This document shows, piece by piece, positions 36,901-50,300 of a stretch of 64,000 nucleotides of DNA (the stretch's first letter is position 1; every line of letters starts with the position of its first letter). Below the pieces are notes generated by a model. It was not told the DNA's origin. It made no database searches and saw only the letters and a program-made list of their open reading frames with translations. Origin of the DNA: Linnemannia schmuckeri (taxonomy: Eukaryota; Mortierellomycota; Mortierellomycetes; Mortierellales; Mortierellaceae); assembly GCA_029449235.1 (NCBI GenBank), contig JANATG010000003.1, positions 2,294,001 to 2,358,000 of the forward strand, written 5' to 3'. Both the position numbers and the translations under genes were made by a program.

Positions 36901-37454
36901 TTCCTCGAGGAGGCCATCCGCCAACCTCGGCTGCAGCTGTCGCTGCATCAGCAGATGGTCCCGCGGTGCCTTCGGCGCGACGAGCTAGCCATGCTTATGG
37001 ATCGGAGAACGATCAGGATAGAGCAGGAGCCGCTGAAAGCCGAGAGAATGCATCGAGCTATGCTGCAGCACATCCGGGTCCCCGTCGGTCGGACCCCACA
37101 CCGTATGGGGCTGCGGGACGTTCTGTAGAATCGGAATATGGAGCACTCTTACCCAGCTATGGCCTTCGAGGCACACATGCCCATGCAGCAGCCATTGTAG
37201 CGGCTTCGTACTATCATGGCCACGCTCCGCCCGGTTACCCTGGAGGGGCATACTCAGGTCACTTTTCAGGACAGGGTTCCTCACATGGACATGCGAGTCA
37301 GCAGGGACATGGGTCGAAGCAGGATGACAAAGCAGGGTTGGGTCAGTCTGCAGGGTCTCAATCTGCAGGGTCAGGATCTGCAGCGCTGGACAGTCAAGCG
37401 AACTCGTTAACCGTCCAGACGGTGCCGGAGCACCAGAAGGTGTCTGCCGCCTAA
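31988..37454 (+). CDS. Velvet-domain transcriptional regulator with a long Pro/Tyr and Arg-Asp-Pro repeat tail, 1045 aa
   Basis: Eight exons: 31988-32067, 32260-32324, 33587-33665, 33958-34251, 34472-34551, 34714-34789, 34875-35110, 35227-37454 (1046 codons). The N-terminal 250 residues form a velvet domain: YELILRQQPKQSRMCGVGEK, DRRPIDPPPIVQLIVR, LQNPYYFMHASL, EGTYRLKFCLYEMVG, FCAHVISEPLVVFSAKKFPG and GLKLRIRKEVRPKK. Velvet proteins are nuclear DNA-binding regulators of development, spore formation and secondary metabolism. The domain resembles the VosA/VelB type more than VeA. The remaining residues are low-complexity: a Gln/Ser segment, then PPY- and DPR-rich sequence with a run of RDP triplets (about residues 692-747), then Ser/Gly/His-rich sequence. 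Exon 2 ends at a GC donor (GCAAGT), supported because reading through keeps the conserved GEK..DRRPIDPPP. Intron 2 is 1262 bases. AATAAA lies at 37513-37518. Confidence 0.88.
33906..33935. repeat. Poly(T) tract, 30 bases, in a velvet-gene intron
   Basis: It lies 22 bases before the acceptor AG of intron 3 on the sense strand, where it can serve as an extreme polypyrimidine tract. Confidence 0.9.
36391..36555 (+). repeat. Coding tandem repeat of Arg-Asp-Pro triplets in the velvet protein
   Basis: About 18 nine-base units of the type CGA-GAC-CCA encode RDP, with a few variants (REA, RDV, REL). Codons differ from unit to unit (CGC/CGT/CGA/AGA, GAC/GAT, CCA/CCC/CCT/CCG). The peptide repeat is thus conserved better than the DNA. 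Confidence 0.9.
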
Positions 37455-38056
37455 ACTTTTGCCGATCCTCCTGTTCTTTATTTTGTACTACAATTGTGCA
37501 TATGAAGATTGAAATAAAAAAAATGATGTATATCTGATAGACGGAAAAAATCTGGACGCATTTACAAATCCTTCAGCCGGCCTATTTTAGCCCGCTATTT
37601 TGCTACACTGCCTTGGCTTTCCCTAGCCCAACATAGCCCGACCCAGCCCCGCCTCTTATGTGTGCAACCCAACCGGGTCAAACGCGAAACAAGCCGTTCT
37701 TGTTGCGCTCTCTAATCGCAAGAAAGTGCCTACGCAAACCAAAGAAGAAAATTGTGCCCCCGCACAAACCCCGTGTGTTGATCGATCGACCTACACGTGA
37801 TGTCGTAATGATTTAACCGCGATTCGGCTCGAATGAACAACGGACAGACGGTTGTGGAGCTCACTGGCTCCTCCGTAGCCTTGTTCTGTCGTCCTTCAGA
37901 AATGACTTTTATTACTTTAACAAGGGCGCTCTCCACTTCTTGGGTTTCCTTTTTTTTTCACTTTTTCTTTTCTATCAATTTTTTCTCTCCTCCCTACTCC
38001 TTTTCTTCCATTCTTTCTTTCTTTCTTTCTCTCACACGTACACAAATACATACATC
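37455..38056. other. Intergenic region, velvet 3' end to aldehyde dehydrogenase promoter
   Basis: About 600 bases. It has several TAGCCC/AGCCC words at 37589-37650 and a pyrimidine-rich stretch (37945-38035) just before the dehydrogenase ATG, likely its leader. No gene is seen. Confidence 0.6.
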
Positions 38057-40701
38057 ATGACCTCCAACGTCCTCCACTTCCACACCGACGCCGAGATTCA
38101 CAAGGTGCGCATCCCTTTCTCTCTCTCTGTCATTCTTTCACACGCGCAGTCATGCGCTTTCTATTTTCTCAGGACTAAGCAACAAACGCCAATAACAACG
38201 AACGAACCATATCGAACACCAAATAACCATCCTAACACCATCATCCCCATGCATACACGTTTTTTATCCATGGTCCCAATAGGCTGCCGAAACGGCCCGC
38301 CAAACCTTCCGCTCAGGCATTACCAAGCCTCTCAAATACCGTCGCCACCAGCTTGAACAGCTCTGGCGCCTCGTCGACGATAACACCGATCTCATCATCG
38401 AAGCCCTCAAAAAGGATCTCCATAAGCACAAGAACGAGACTGTTCTGGGCGAGTTGGTTCCCGCCAAGGAGGAGATTAATGATGCGTTGGAGCATTTGGA
38501 GGAGTGGGCCAAGGATGAGAAGGTTGTTCCTGCCCTTGTTAACAGGGTCGGTGTTACGTGTTTGAAGAGGAAGGAGCCTAAGGGTAAGTTTTCCTTTATA
38601 TTGTGTTTTCCTTCTAGCGAGTTTGTGGGAGGGAGGAGGAGAGAGGAGGCGTTTTTTTTTTTTTTTTTTTTTTTTTTTTCGCTTGGGATGTGTCGGCTCA
38701 TGAGACTGAGAAGGAGAAGGGTTGCTTTGTGAGTAGTAGAGAGTTAATCGTGTGTTGCATGTATTGGTGTGAGTGTATCCGTGAAAGTTTACACGTTTGT
38801 GTGTGTGTGTATTTCGCAATGCTTTTTTTTGCATGTGCATATGTCCCCTTACTCTGTCCCCTAACCAACCGGGGGGGGGGGGGGGGGGGGGGGGTAGGAG
38901 GGAGTTTGTCACCTTTTATTTGTCTACTGCTGCAAGGAAGGGCAAATGGGAGAAAAGAGCAAATCAATGCAAACAAAAACCAGACAACAACCAGCCGCGA
39001 CACAAGAAATCAGAAAGAAAAATGAAGCGAGCAGTGCGTTCGGCCTCAAACTTTTGTGGAGGAAGAGAGATAGGGGAGCAACTCACGACATGAAACACAA
39101 TAGATGAAAAACACAGAAAAATGAAGGATGGAGAGAGAATAGGCAGTTTACTGTTTACACTTCATGTCAATGTGGCGTGGTGTAATCAAAAGAGCACCGC
39201 GGCTAAGTAAAAGAAGGCTAGAGAAGAGCAATGGTCGGGGACCAACACGAACAGAAAGCAATATAACTGATTGCCATTATTTTAGTTCGCATAAAGTATA
39301 ACACTTCCCCCCCTCCTCCCTCCGAGACGAAGTAAACTAACAAACAATTTCCGCTCTCTTATTTCATACAGGTGCCACCCTCATCATCTCTCCATGGAAC
39401 TACCCCTTCTTCTTGACCATCGGACCCTTGGTCGGCGCCATCGCCGCCGGATGCACTGCCGTTATCAAGCCCTCCGAGGTCGCCCCCCACTCTGCCAACG
39501 TTATGACCGATCTCTTTGCGCGCTATCTCGACAACAGCGCCTACATTGTCATTAACGGCGCCGCTCAGGAGACCACCAAGCTCTTGGAGTACAAGTGGGA
39601 CCATATCTTTTACACTGGAAACGGAGTGGTCGCTAAGATCATTATGCGTGCTGCTGCCCAGCATTTGACCTCGTTGACTCTGGAGCTGGGAGGCAAGTCA
39701 CCCGCTGTCATTGATGAGCATGCCAACATGACTGTTGCTGCCAAGCGTATCGCTTTCGGAAAGTCGTTCAACGCTGGACAGGTACGACAAGAGAAAAAAA
39801 ATTACGCATGAGTGAGAGCGCGTGCATAATTCGTGCATGTGTGTGTTGTGTACACGGCGTGTCTGTGCCATTTTGTGGATGATCTTGCTTAAGTAACGTC
39901 ACTAAATACTTATGTCTAATTGCTGTTTCTCCAAAATAGACCTGCGTTGCTCCTGACTACGTGTTGATCACTGCCAAGGCTCAGGACAAGTTCATCACGG
40001 AATTGAAGAAGGCGTTCGAGGAGTTGTATAGCAAGAATCCTCAGAACTCGACTGACTATGGCCGCATCATCAACAACCGCCACTTCCACCGCCTGAGCAA
40101 GGTCCTCCACGAGAACAAGTCTGGCGAGATTGTGATCGGAGGCCAGACGGACGAGAAGGATCTCTACATTGCGCCCACGGTCATTGCCAACGTCGACAGG
40201 GACGACAAGTTGATGGAGGATGAGTTGTTTGGTCCCCTCTTGCCCATGATCCAAGTCGCTGATGTGGACGATGCGATCGAGTACATCAACTCCAAGGATG
40301 AGCCCTTGGCGCTTTACATCTTCTCGAGCAACAAGAAGTTTGCCAACAAGGTCATGGACTCGACCCGGTCCGGAGCTATTCTTGTCAACGATACCTTGAT
40401 GCACGTCGCCGAGGGTAACTTGCCTTTCGGTGGAACTGGTCCTTCAGGAATGGGTTCGTATCACGGCAAGAAGTCGTTCGATGCTTTCTCCCACGAGCGT
40501 TCGACCATGGTCAAGGACTTGAACCCTATCTCTGAGGCTGCCATGTCTGTCCGCTATGCTCCCTATAACGATACCAACTTGAAGGTTGCCCGTTTGGTCC
40601 TGGAGAGTGTTCCTCGGTTCAAGAAGTCGTTTGTGTTGAAGCACTTCAAGTGGATTGTCTTTGCTCTTATCTTTGGCGTCGGTCTCAAGCGCTTTACTTA
40701 A
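38057..40701 (+). CDS. Fatty aldehyde dehydrogenase, ALDH3/HFD1 type with a C-terminal membrane anchor, 506 aa
   Basis: Oxidises medium- and long-chain aliphatic aldehydes to acids with NAD(P)+. Exons: 38057-38104, 38283-38583, 39372-39781, 39940-40701 (507 codons). ALDH landmarks: LIISPWNYPF and AVIKPSEVAPHSA (cofactor site), FYTGN, LELGGKSPAVI (catalytic Glu), and GQ|TCVAPDY with the catalytic Cys at about residue 255, right after the last intron. Next come ELFGPLLPMI and LPFGGTGPSGMGSYHGKKSFDAFSH, which is typical of ALDH3. The C-terminus ends in a hydrophobic segment (WIVFALIFGVGL) followed by KRFT, fitting a tail anchor in ER, lipid-droplet or mitochondrial outer membrane, as in yeast Hfd1 and human ALDH3A2. 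Intron 1 has a GTGCGC donor. Intron 2 (788 bases) contains a T28 and a G24 run. Confidence 0.94.
38652..38679. repeat. Poly(T) tract, 28 bases, in ALDH intron 2
   Basis: An uninterrupted T run near the 5' end of the 788-base intron. Confidence 0.9.
38871..38894. repeat. Poly(G) tract, 24 bases, in ALDH intron 2
   Basis: An uninterrupted G run on the coding strand. A transcript with this tract could form a G-quadruplex. The exact length is also prone to sequencing error. Confidence 0.85.
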
Positions 40702-41732
40702 ATACGTTTTTTTTTTTCTATTGTTTTCAAATACCATTTCTGCTCTATGGGCACAAAAAATACACTGAATTTTCTGTACTTTCTGTTGACTGCTCAATTT
40801 GCTTCGCAAGTTGCATTGTCCAAAATGGAAAATGGGTGTACCATGTGCATCGCATATCCCTCTTCTCAAATCAACCCAGAGGAGAGGTCAGCATTTGCAC
40901 CACTCCCATTTCCTCATGCGGTTTCCTGACAAAAGCGTTATTGTGGCACTCTTTTGAGGAGTAGAAAAACTATTGCTCTGATCTCCAATGGCTTTGTTGC
41001 ATATGAACAGAAGCAGCAGGAGGGTTGTTATGAAAGGTGAAAAAAGAGAAAGTGAAGAAAGGTTCATACTCCTCGCTTCACATCGCCTCCCTGGGGGTTT
41101 TTTTTTTTTTTTTTATCCAGCGACTTAAAAAAGAAAGCGACATTGAAAAAGTGGTTTAAAGTTAGAATTAATGCAGTTCGAGGATCGCCCACGTCGTCGC
41201 ATGTCAGATTTGTGAATATTCTTAAAAAAAATGAATAAGGCGAGTCGATGTTTAGATATACAAGATGTAGAAAGTTCTCTTTGGTTCCTCGATCACTGTT
41301 GGCCGCAGAAGGTGATATCACCCCTCTTGTAAAAAAAGTGATGACGAAAGGAGTCATAAAATAACAGAAAACCATTCTTACTTGTTCGTATTCCCTTGAA
41401 AAACCATGGCGGCAAGAAGAAAAAATTGGACATGCATTCAATGTGTGCTTGTCATCGTCGTCCATGACAACTTAAAAATGAAGCAAAACCACAGGGATGA
41501 AGAGAGAACGAAATATCAAAAAAAAAAAAAATTGGTGAGACGTGATCGCCATAGAATCCGAGCGAGATCATATACTATCAATCGTGATCATTTTCGCGTT
41601 TTTTGTCTTGACTCAAACAACAATCAATTTTGAAAAACAGTGAAAGGTGTACACATATCTTCAACGAGATATCGAAGGAATAAATGAACATGTCGTCTTT
41701 TTACAGTCGTCTGACATCCGTGCGTGCGCGTA

Positions 41733-41759
<27 letters not shown>
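41733..41759. repeat. Poly(T) tract, 27 bases
   Basis: An uninterrupted T run in the convergent intergenic region. Confidence 0.9.
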
Positions 41760-41763
<4 letters not shown>

Positions 41764-42496
41764 AAGACCACTAATTTAATTTTCTACATGCCACCGGCGA
41801 TGTTATTTATTGACTGCTTCTACTTACAAGAGAGTAAGTGTGCGATAAAATGACTCCTGACGTTTATTATGTTCCAAAAGGCAACATTTGATCTACTCCC
41901 ACCAAGTGAGGGAAGAGAGGTAGAAAACAAGAGCCAATTTTCAAGCACGGCTATTCGTATCCTTTTTTACGAGCAAAGACACGTGTCCTGGCGTTAATCA
42001 GCGCAATCGGACAAAGATGATTAAAAAAAAAAAAAAGTGAAAAAGCGCGTTGATGATACAGAAATAAAACTTTTTATCAAAAGCGCACTCACAACTACTT
42101 CATTACCCTTTACTTCAAAAAAAAAAAAAGTGAGAAGAGAAGTATTCCATTATATCAATCCGCCCGTTCGTTTCCTTGTAATCGTCCATGTATGTGCCGT
42201 CAAAACGGAAACGACTTCGTATCTCTCTTATCCTTGAATCCCGGAAGGACAAAATAACAATTAAAAAATTAGGAGAGAGATATAGGAAACCGCCGCATGT
42301 GGAGGTAGGCTTGAGAAGACCCGGGGCGAAGTCTCTAGGGCATCCTGTCATTGCATGACAATGAATGAACATCAAAAGACGGATCAATGTTCATGACCAC
42401 TCAATCGTGTATTTATCAATGTCTCAGAGTAAAAAGGGGAAGGTTGGTGTCGTAGCTGCTGGAAGGCTAGAACCGAGTTATTCTCTGTCTTCTCTT

Positions 42497-42522
42497 AAAA
42501 AAAAAAAAAAAAAAAAAAAAAA
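42497..42522. repeat. Poly(A) tract, 26 bases
   Basis: An uninterrupted A run in the convergent intergenic region. Confidence 0.9.
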
Positions 42523-43529
42523 CAGTGACGCACGGACGGCAAGCAAAACGCGAAAGAAACGCGTCCCAAGATGGCTCAAAGCGCTGACCTTCTGCTTCCT
42601 ATGTCAGCATATATCATCTCGATGGAAAAGAGAGTGGCACAATCTGTCTCAGACTTGGGTATCGCTGAAGGAGCTATGCGCGGGTATACCCATTATATCT
42701 CTTCTTTTATTCGTATCTTAACAATCTATGAAAAAAAATTAAAATATTCAAAAGTCGATCATTAAATCACATGCTTTGCAAAAATGAAAAAAAGTACTCA
42801 TGCATCAAAGCAACGGATCCTCTCCTATTTCTTTTTCTTTCAGCATACGTAATATTTTTACAGCAGCAAAAACTCTAGTATTGTTCAACGAAAAGGCCCT
42901 ATTCTATCAAAGGTCACGAAGCTCAAACCTCATCCTCAAATAAAGACCAAGACCTGCTTTAAAGAGCATCAGCACCTTAAGGTCCTAAACCTCAGTCCAG
43001 GTGTTTGATATCCATGGGATACGACCTCCTTATCTTGGTGAAAAAAAAAAATAAGAATGCATGGGTGAGGCACGTCCAAGTATGGATCAAATAATGATAA
43101 CTTTAATAATAAAGGGTTATATGCGTCTACTCAAGTTCTTCGCTGTGATGTAAGACAATGCTACAAAGATTAAGAGAAGGAACGCTCTGATATCCAGCCT
43201 GGTATTTTTGAAGACGCAAACGAAGACAAAGTACGAGGGAAAAGCAAAAAAAAGGTGCAGAAAAGTGGAATGATGGGCAAAAAAAAAAAATTCGGAAAAG
43301 TTGATTAGCTGGTTGTTAAGTACTTATGATGAATGATGCTAAAAATAATAAAAAACAATAAATGAAATGAAAAGGGAAGAAAAGCGGCTGGCCAACAAAG
43401 TCAACATAGGCAGTCAACAAAAGAGAGTCCACAAGAAGGGGTCAAAGGTCCAACCCTATCATCCAATCCAGTCTAAGATCACAGTGCCCACAACATGCTT
43501 CTGCTTCTCCAGAGAGGTGTCTGTAGTCC

Positions 43530-46500
43530 CTACTTTGACCCCCTTTTTGGTCCACCAGTTCCACTGCCGTTAGTAGCGTAAGCGTTGATGGGAGTCACGA
43601 TGGATTGAGAAGCTGCTGCCTGAGGCTGATGTTGACCTTTGCTGGCATGGCTGTAGTTGTTGCTGTTGTTGTTGTTGTTGACAGTACTGTTGAGCTTGGT
43701 GACATTCCCTCCCTTGCCATTTCCACCGCCACCGCCACCACCAGAGTTGTTGTTGTTACCTTTGCCCTTTCGATTCGATCGATTCTTGGATGCACTTCCT
43801 CCGCTTCCGTTGTTACTTCCTCCTTTACCGCCGTTTCCACTTCCATGACCACTGCTACTGCCACCGCCACTGTTGCCACCGCTGTTGTTGCGACGGTGAT
43901 GGTTGCTGGCCGACTTAGGCGCAGGGTCATTGGACGAGCCAGAGTTCGATCCTGATCCTGATCCTGATCCTGTACTGTCGCTGTCCGCGCGATGGCGGTT
44001 GCCGCCACTTCCGCCTTGGCCGGCCTGACCGCCTTGACCGCCACCGCCGCCGCCACCAGACTTGTGTTGAGCGCCGCCGCCAGCATTGCCACCGTGGTTG
44101 TTGTTACCACCAGTAGCACTGCCACCGCTGCCGTTGCCACCGTTAGGGCCGTGACCGCCACCGCCGGGCGAGGGTCCATTGCCGCCATGGTACTTGTTCT
44201 TGCGTCGGCGACGGCCACCAGACTGACGACTTCCAGTTGCGCTTCCGCCGTTACTGGAACTCATGCTGCCGCTGCGGCCACTACCAGTACTGCCACCTCC
44301 GCTGCTGCTACTGGTGTCACTGCTTCCAGCTTCCTGTGCCTGTTGGTGAGCCCGGTAGTGTTGCTGTCGAGCTTGAGTCTCAGCTTTGCTGGGGGGTGAA
44401 GTTGAAGAGGCTGGGTCGGACGAAGATGTAGAAGACTCGGCCGATCCAGAGGGTGAAATTGACTTTTGTCCACGTGACGACTTGCTGGCTGCTCCACTGC
44501 TGTTTCCATTGTCGCCACTGCCAGAACCACTTCCACTACCAGAGCCGCTCTCGGAGGATGCACCGGCGTCGAGTGTTGGGGCCACTGCTGGGTCGGCAGA
44601 AGACGACCGAGAGCCGGGGTTGTTGTCGGAAGAGGAGCCCGACTCGTTCGAGTTGGAGACATCCTCGGTTGAGTTAGGCGACTCGGTGTTGGACGAACTC
44701 TCGTTAGAACCCTCCATAGATGAACCTGCCGATCGGGACTGGCTGCTCTCGAACTGACTCTCCGAGGTAGTTCGACCTTCCGAAGAGTCTCCTCCAGTAC
44801 TGGTTTCGCGACCAGAGCTACTGCCACGACTGCTCTCCTGCTGGGTGCTGCTGTTCGAGTTGCTGGTGGTGTTGACCAAAGTCGTGTTGGACGAAGTTGG
44901 CGAGAAGGGTCGATTTTCCTGACGGTATACGTTCTGAGGCAAAGGCGGGAGAAGAGTCACAGATGGGCGTCGGACTTGCTCCATCTTGCGCTGCTGGTTC
45001 TTTTCCGCCTGGTGCTGTTGTTGTTGCTGCAACTCTTGCTGGGGAGACTTGAGAACATACATGGGCGAACCTTGCTGCTGTTGCTGCTGGTTCTGTCTCT
45101 GTTGCTGAGCGACTCCTTGCTGTTGCTGCTGCCCAGTCTGCTGCTGAGAGGGCAAAATCTGTGCCTGTTGTGCACCTGGCTGCTGTTGCTGCTGTTGATG
45201 GTAGTGCAGGTGTCCAGAAGCCTGGAGCTGTCCAGCTTGTTGCTGCAGCTGTTGCTGCAGCTGTTGCTGTCCAGAGTATGCATGATGAACAGTGCGAGGC
45301 GAATACATCTGAACATCATGCCCCTGGTGCGCCACCATCTGTGGAGACAACATAGCCTGTGGAGCAGCAAATTGAGGGTGCTGCTGCCAGACAAGTCCCG
45401 TACCATCGAAAGCCGGCGCGCCCTGCGCTTGCTGAGGGATCGGTGCAGGAACATAAACGCCCAAGGGTGTAGTGCCGTCGGCTGCATAGACATAGCCATG
45501 ACCCTGGGTGTACGGGATGGACCGGGCGACATACCCGACATAGGGCACAGGTTGACCCTGACCCATAGGTGGCAAAGGCGGCAGAGTTGGCTGAGCCGTG
45601 TAAGTGAATGCATAGGGATAAGGATATCCGATGGGCGCATCGCCTTGTCGAAGGGGTGGGAGCTGATTGCCAACTCCAGTATTGACTTGATCGATTCCCA
45701 GCCAAGTTGCATTCACGGGTCCAGGTGGCATCATGACGGGACCGCTTGGGATGCGACCGCCCTGATTATTGTAACTCTGAGCTCGTTGCATGTTGCCATT
45801 GTCGCTGCCGATAGAGCTACGGTGACTCTGACCCCCATTGTTGCCTTGTCCATTGCCAGGACTGCTGTTGTTGCTTCCGAACGAGAAACCGCCTCGGTTC
45901 TGTTGGTTGTTGTTGACGTTGTTGTTATTGCTGTTGTTATTGTCGCCGTACCAAAGATGATCCGAAGTGCTGGAGGACCCTGTGAGACGGGTCTGACTCT
46001 GTTCCTCAGCCGACGAAGGACTGGTCATAGGCAAGTTACCAGTGTTGATGGCGTACGCGTTGGCGTTATCCTCAGTGGGCAAGTCGGGGTAGTATCCTGC
46101 TGGCTCGAGTCCCAAGAGCTCATCCAAACTGGCAATGCCACTCTGTCCCGATAAGTCTGTCGTTCCCGTCTGCTGGCTGATGACTGTAGACATGGTGCCG
46201 GAAAGATGCGGATAAACGGAAAAGAATTGGTGATCGTCCGTATCGTTCGTATTAGAGCATCCCGAGGAAGAGGTATCCAATGTGTCAGCAGAGCGGTGTT
46301 GTTGTCGTTGTTGAACAAAGTCGAGTGGCGGACGAGAGTCAGAAGCGAGCAAGTCGTGGAGGTCAAGTGCGTCATGGGAAAGCGTAGCAGTGATAGGAAG
46401 TTGTGCAAGCGGGAGGTTAGTCTGCGAAGACAAAAGAACTCGAGTGCCTACTACTACTGAACTATTTTGTGTACGCTGAGAGCAAGTTTCATTACCAGAA

Positions 46501-47328
46501 GGTGCAGAGTTCGTTGTCATCATCTCGTCGCTGGCCACCATCCCCGTCAACGCACTCAGCGCCATCCTGGGGTCGAGATCCGGTGGAGTCGCCTCAGCCA
46601 TATAGCTATCCTGCTGAGAAAAGCCCTGAGCTTGTTGTTGCTGCTGTTGAGATTGTTGCTCCTGGTTTTGCTGCTGTTGGTGACGTTGATGATGATGATG
46701 GCGATGATGGTCCTGAGTTTGCTGCTGGAGCTGGAGCTGCTGTCTGTCCTCCTGCTTGCTGTGCTTTTTGGACGAAGAACCGTCGCTCTGGCGCTTGTTG
46801 CGAGCAATGGTATGCTCGGGCAGATTGGAATAAGGCGACTTGGGGCTCATCACGCCAGATCCGGTCCTGTTCCTGGCAAACGTAGGACTCTGTTGAACTG
46901 CCGCATATTGCTGCAGATGCTGTTCCTGTTGTTGTTGCTGTTCCTGAGCAAACAAGACCTGCTGCCTCTGCTGTTGTTGCTCGTACTCCTGGTTCTGTCG
47001 CTCTTGCTGGTAAAATTGCGCCTGCTGCAGTTGCAGAGTCTGTTGCTGATGGTGCTGACTCAACTCTGTCTGCTGCTTTCGATGCTGTTCGTGAAGAAGA
47101 TCGAGCTCACGTTGGTACTGCTGCATTTGGTACTGCTCCGACATGGACGAATCCGTGGGCAGATTCGTAACATAAGAGGCGTCGCTGATAGAAGACACCC
47201 GAACGTTGGATCGTCCTTGACGCAATACCATCTCCTCAGTAGTGTCGGGCGTGAATGGTCCAAGGTCAGCGTTGCTCAATATCGAGGCGATGGAGGGCGA
47301 TCCACTAAATTTCCTTGGTTGAACAAAC

Positions 47329-47383
<55 letters not shown>

Positions 47384-50300
47384 TGGCCTGTTGCTGTTGA
47401 TCCAGTTGCTGTTGTCGAAGTCGCTGTTGGTATTGCTGATACTGCTGAAGCTGAGTATCCTGCTGATCCGGTCGTTGCTTGGGCGACTGGTGAGTAGACC
47501 CCAAAGATCTCTGCTGTTGCTGTTGCTGCGACTGTTGAGGAACGGATCCGGATGACAAGTTGAGCGCCACCACAGATCTGGTCCCGCTGGGTGTCTGGAA
47601 GGGCAGCTTAATTGAAAAGGGTACAATCGTAAGGGGGCGATGCACCTCCTCGCGCGCCCAGGCCAAATCCTTCGCACTCAAGAACCGCTGCGGAAGGTAT
47701 CCATCGATGATGGATTGCAACAAGGGCTTCTCGATTGAGAATCGACAGCAACTCCCGAGGATGCGGAGAAGAAGGGCCAGATAGTACAAATCTGTCTTGG
47801 ACGAGATGGGCCCCTTGGAGAGCGTCGCTGGAGTATTGGTCGATGTCGTTGGGATTCCCTCCTCTGTGGGTGTGCGACCTGATTTGAAGTAAATGAAAAT
47901 TCATTATATCAAAGATATGCCTTTTTTTTTTTTTTGAAACAAAACATCACAAAGAAAAAATAAGCTAAGCGACAACGTTCTTACCCTCCATAGAATCAGC
48001 GCCTTTTGAAGGGTCCAGGGAACCTTTGGGCGAGACAAGGACAAACCGATGAACAGTAGCAGCGGCGCAGAGGGAAAAGTGAATCGAGTTGAATAACTGT
48101 CTATACGAACGCTGCTCCGTGACCATGGTCTCTGCAATCTCGGAAATGGCCACTGCCGACTCGCGACATCTGCTCAAAGGCGATTGGAGAGTCAGCGGCA
48201 GTGCTGGCGTCAGACTGCTGTTGTGGAGGAAGGGTCGGTAGAGCATGATCCTGGCAGTGTGGTACAACAGCGCATAGTAACCGACGGCACTTGGCTCGGG
48301 AGCATTACTGTCCATCGTCAATCGTTGTACAATGTCGGGAGTGCCTGGTTTGCTGCCAGCAGTCGATCGTCTCCGCTGGTGAGGGTGTGGACTTGCAGTC
48401 TTGCGAGTGGGCGTATTGTTGGCGCTGTCCAATGAGATGGGTGTCGGCAAGGATGTCTCCTGTGAGTCGTTTCCTATCGTGGGCATAGATGCGATCCATG
48501 CTGACAGAGACTGATCCAAATGAGAGAACACTGCTGAAGAGCAAGTCGCAGCGTTGGTTGATGTGTAGAGGTGGAGAATAATCTTGCCGAGAATTTTGGA
48601 CAAGTCGGTCATATGGCAAAAAGAGTCAACATAGAATTTTTCGCTCGGGTCCACGCTCGTTGGATAGTCCACCACACAGTCGACATCGCTAATAACCTAT
48701 ACATGATGAACAATAAAATCCAATGTTAGACAATCCAGAGGAAGTATCAAGCGCATGTCCCTTGCTTGACGCAGAAAGCAAGTACTTACCATTGGCTTGC
48801 CGAGGGCAGCTGAAGTCCAGCGATCCGCCTGGTAGCACGACCACCAGATGGTCTTTCGAATCTGAACCTCGCGCTCATCCATGTCTTTCAGTCTCTTGGG
48901 ATCCAAAGGTCGGTTAAGTCCGATCTCCTGAGCCATGCGGATAGCCATTCCAACGTACATAAAGCGGAGGCTGGCACGACCCGTCTGCACTTGGCACCAG
49001 TACAAGATCAAGAGCGCCTGAAGTGTCGACATTGAGGGCATATCGAACCGATCTTGAAGCAAGATACGGGCATGGGTCAAAAACTGCTCTCCAATGGTCG
49101 AGAGGTTGCCGGGTTCAGCGCAGAGACCTTCATGGTCCGAGTACTTTGCGCCAGCGGCGCAGATGGCAACAAGCAAGAGTGGGTCCGGAGGCGAGGCTGG
49201 ATCCTTAAGCTGTCCGAGAAATTTTTGTTTATCGACAATCATCCAATGGTGGTGAAAGCACTCGAAATAGACATGCACCAGGTACTGAATGACACTCTTA
49301 TTGGTGATGACAAAGCCGAGGGGTGTCGATTGGTCGAGGAATGAGGTAATAGCGGGGTCTTTTTGGAAGGCCGAGTGGTGTTGATCGGGGTCAGCATGGT
49401 CAGAGTTAAGAACGGTAAATGTTGGAAACACCGGAGAAGCCAAAGTCAGGTTGAGTTGATCCAAACCCATCAAAACAGCACCACCTCCAGGTCCTGTTGA
49501 GGGTGAGGTGTTGGATTGAGTCGCTTGAGTGTACTTGGACACATTGGGGATGGTCACAGAGTTGACAAGGATGTGATACAGATCGGGCATGGTCGTATCA
49601 CGGTCGAGTACAAACGAGCCCATAGGCTTTGCCAAGTTAGGCGCCGTCGCCATGTCCGAGGAAGGGCGTTGCTGGTCCTTGCTTGGAATCCGTGGAAGTC
49701 CAAGTGATTGTTGCTGTTGTTGCTGTATCATTGGTTGGTCGATAAACAGATCCTTGGCAGGCAGTGGATCCTTCCGGCGAGAAATCGAGTGAGGAAAAGA
49801 TCCGCTGGCAGCATCCTTGGTGGAAGATCGGCGTTGTTGACGGATCTCCTTGGCAGCCTTGACAGAGTTGCTTGGCGGATTAAATGCCGAAGTTGGATCG
49901 GTCGTATGGTGATGGTGGCGCTTGGACGGCAACTTGGTCGAGGCCGAGCTTGGAGTCGAGACTGGGGTTTCATCCGCAAGAAGGTTCTTGTTGGGTTTTG
50001 GTTTGGTAATCTTGGCCGCTGGTGATTGAGGAACCTCGATATAGGAGCATTCGAACCCGAGTCGCTGGCAACGCTGGCAAGTCGGCTGTCCGTCGCATTT
50101 GATCTTCTTCTTGCGGCAAGCCAGGCAGGCGTTGTAGACCTTAATCCTCCAGGGATGTGTCTGAGCGTGGACTTGGTTCTGGTTGAGTTGCTTAGACGAA
50201 GATAATGACTGGGGCGCCTGCTGTTGCTGCTGTTCTTTCCTCACCGGCTCTGCGGGGGCCAGCATTGGCCCGGTGGCGGCGTTATGAGGTTGTCCCGTAG

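Larger units (their letters stand above)
40702..43529. other. 2.8-kb convergent gene-free region
   Basis: This lies between the 3' ends of the dehydrogenase (+) and the Zn2Cys6 gene (-). It is AT-rich with T27 (41733-41759) and A26 (42497-42522) runs. Open frames (for example 41064-41465 and 42365-42721) show no family resemblance. I see no RNA gene. Confidence 0.55.

Noticed and set aside
44976..47555. Two long + strand open frames (392 and 362 codons, Leu-rich) antisense to the Zn2Cys6 gene
   Set aside because: They are the complement of CAG/CAA-rich coding sequence, which keeps CTG/TTG frames open. There is no domain and no start context; the sense strand has clear conserved domains.
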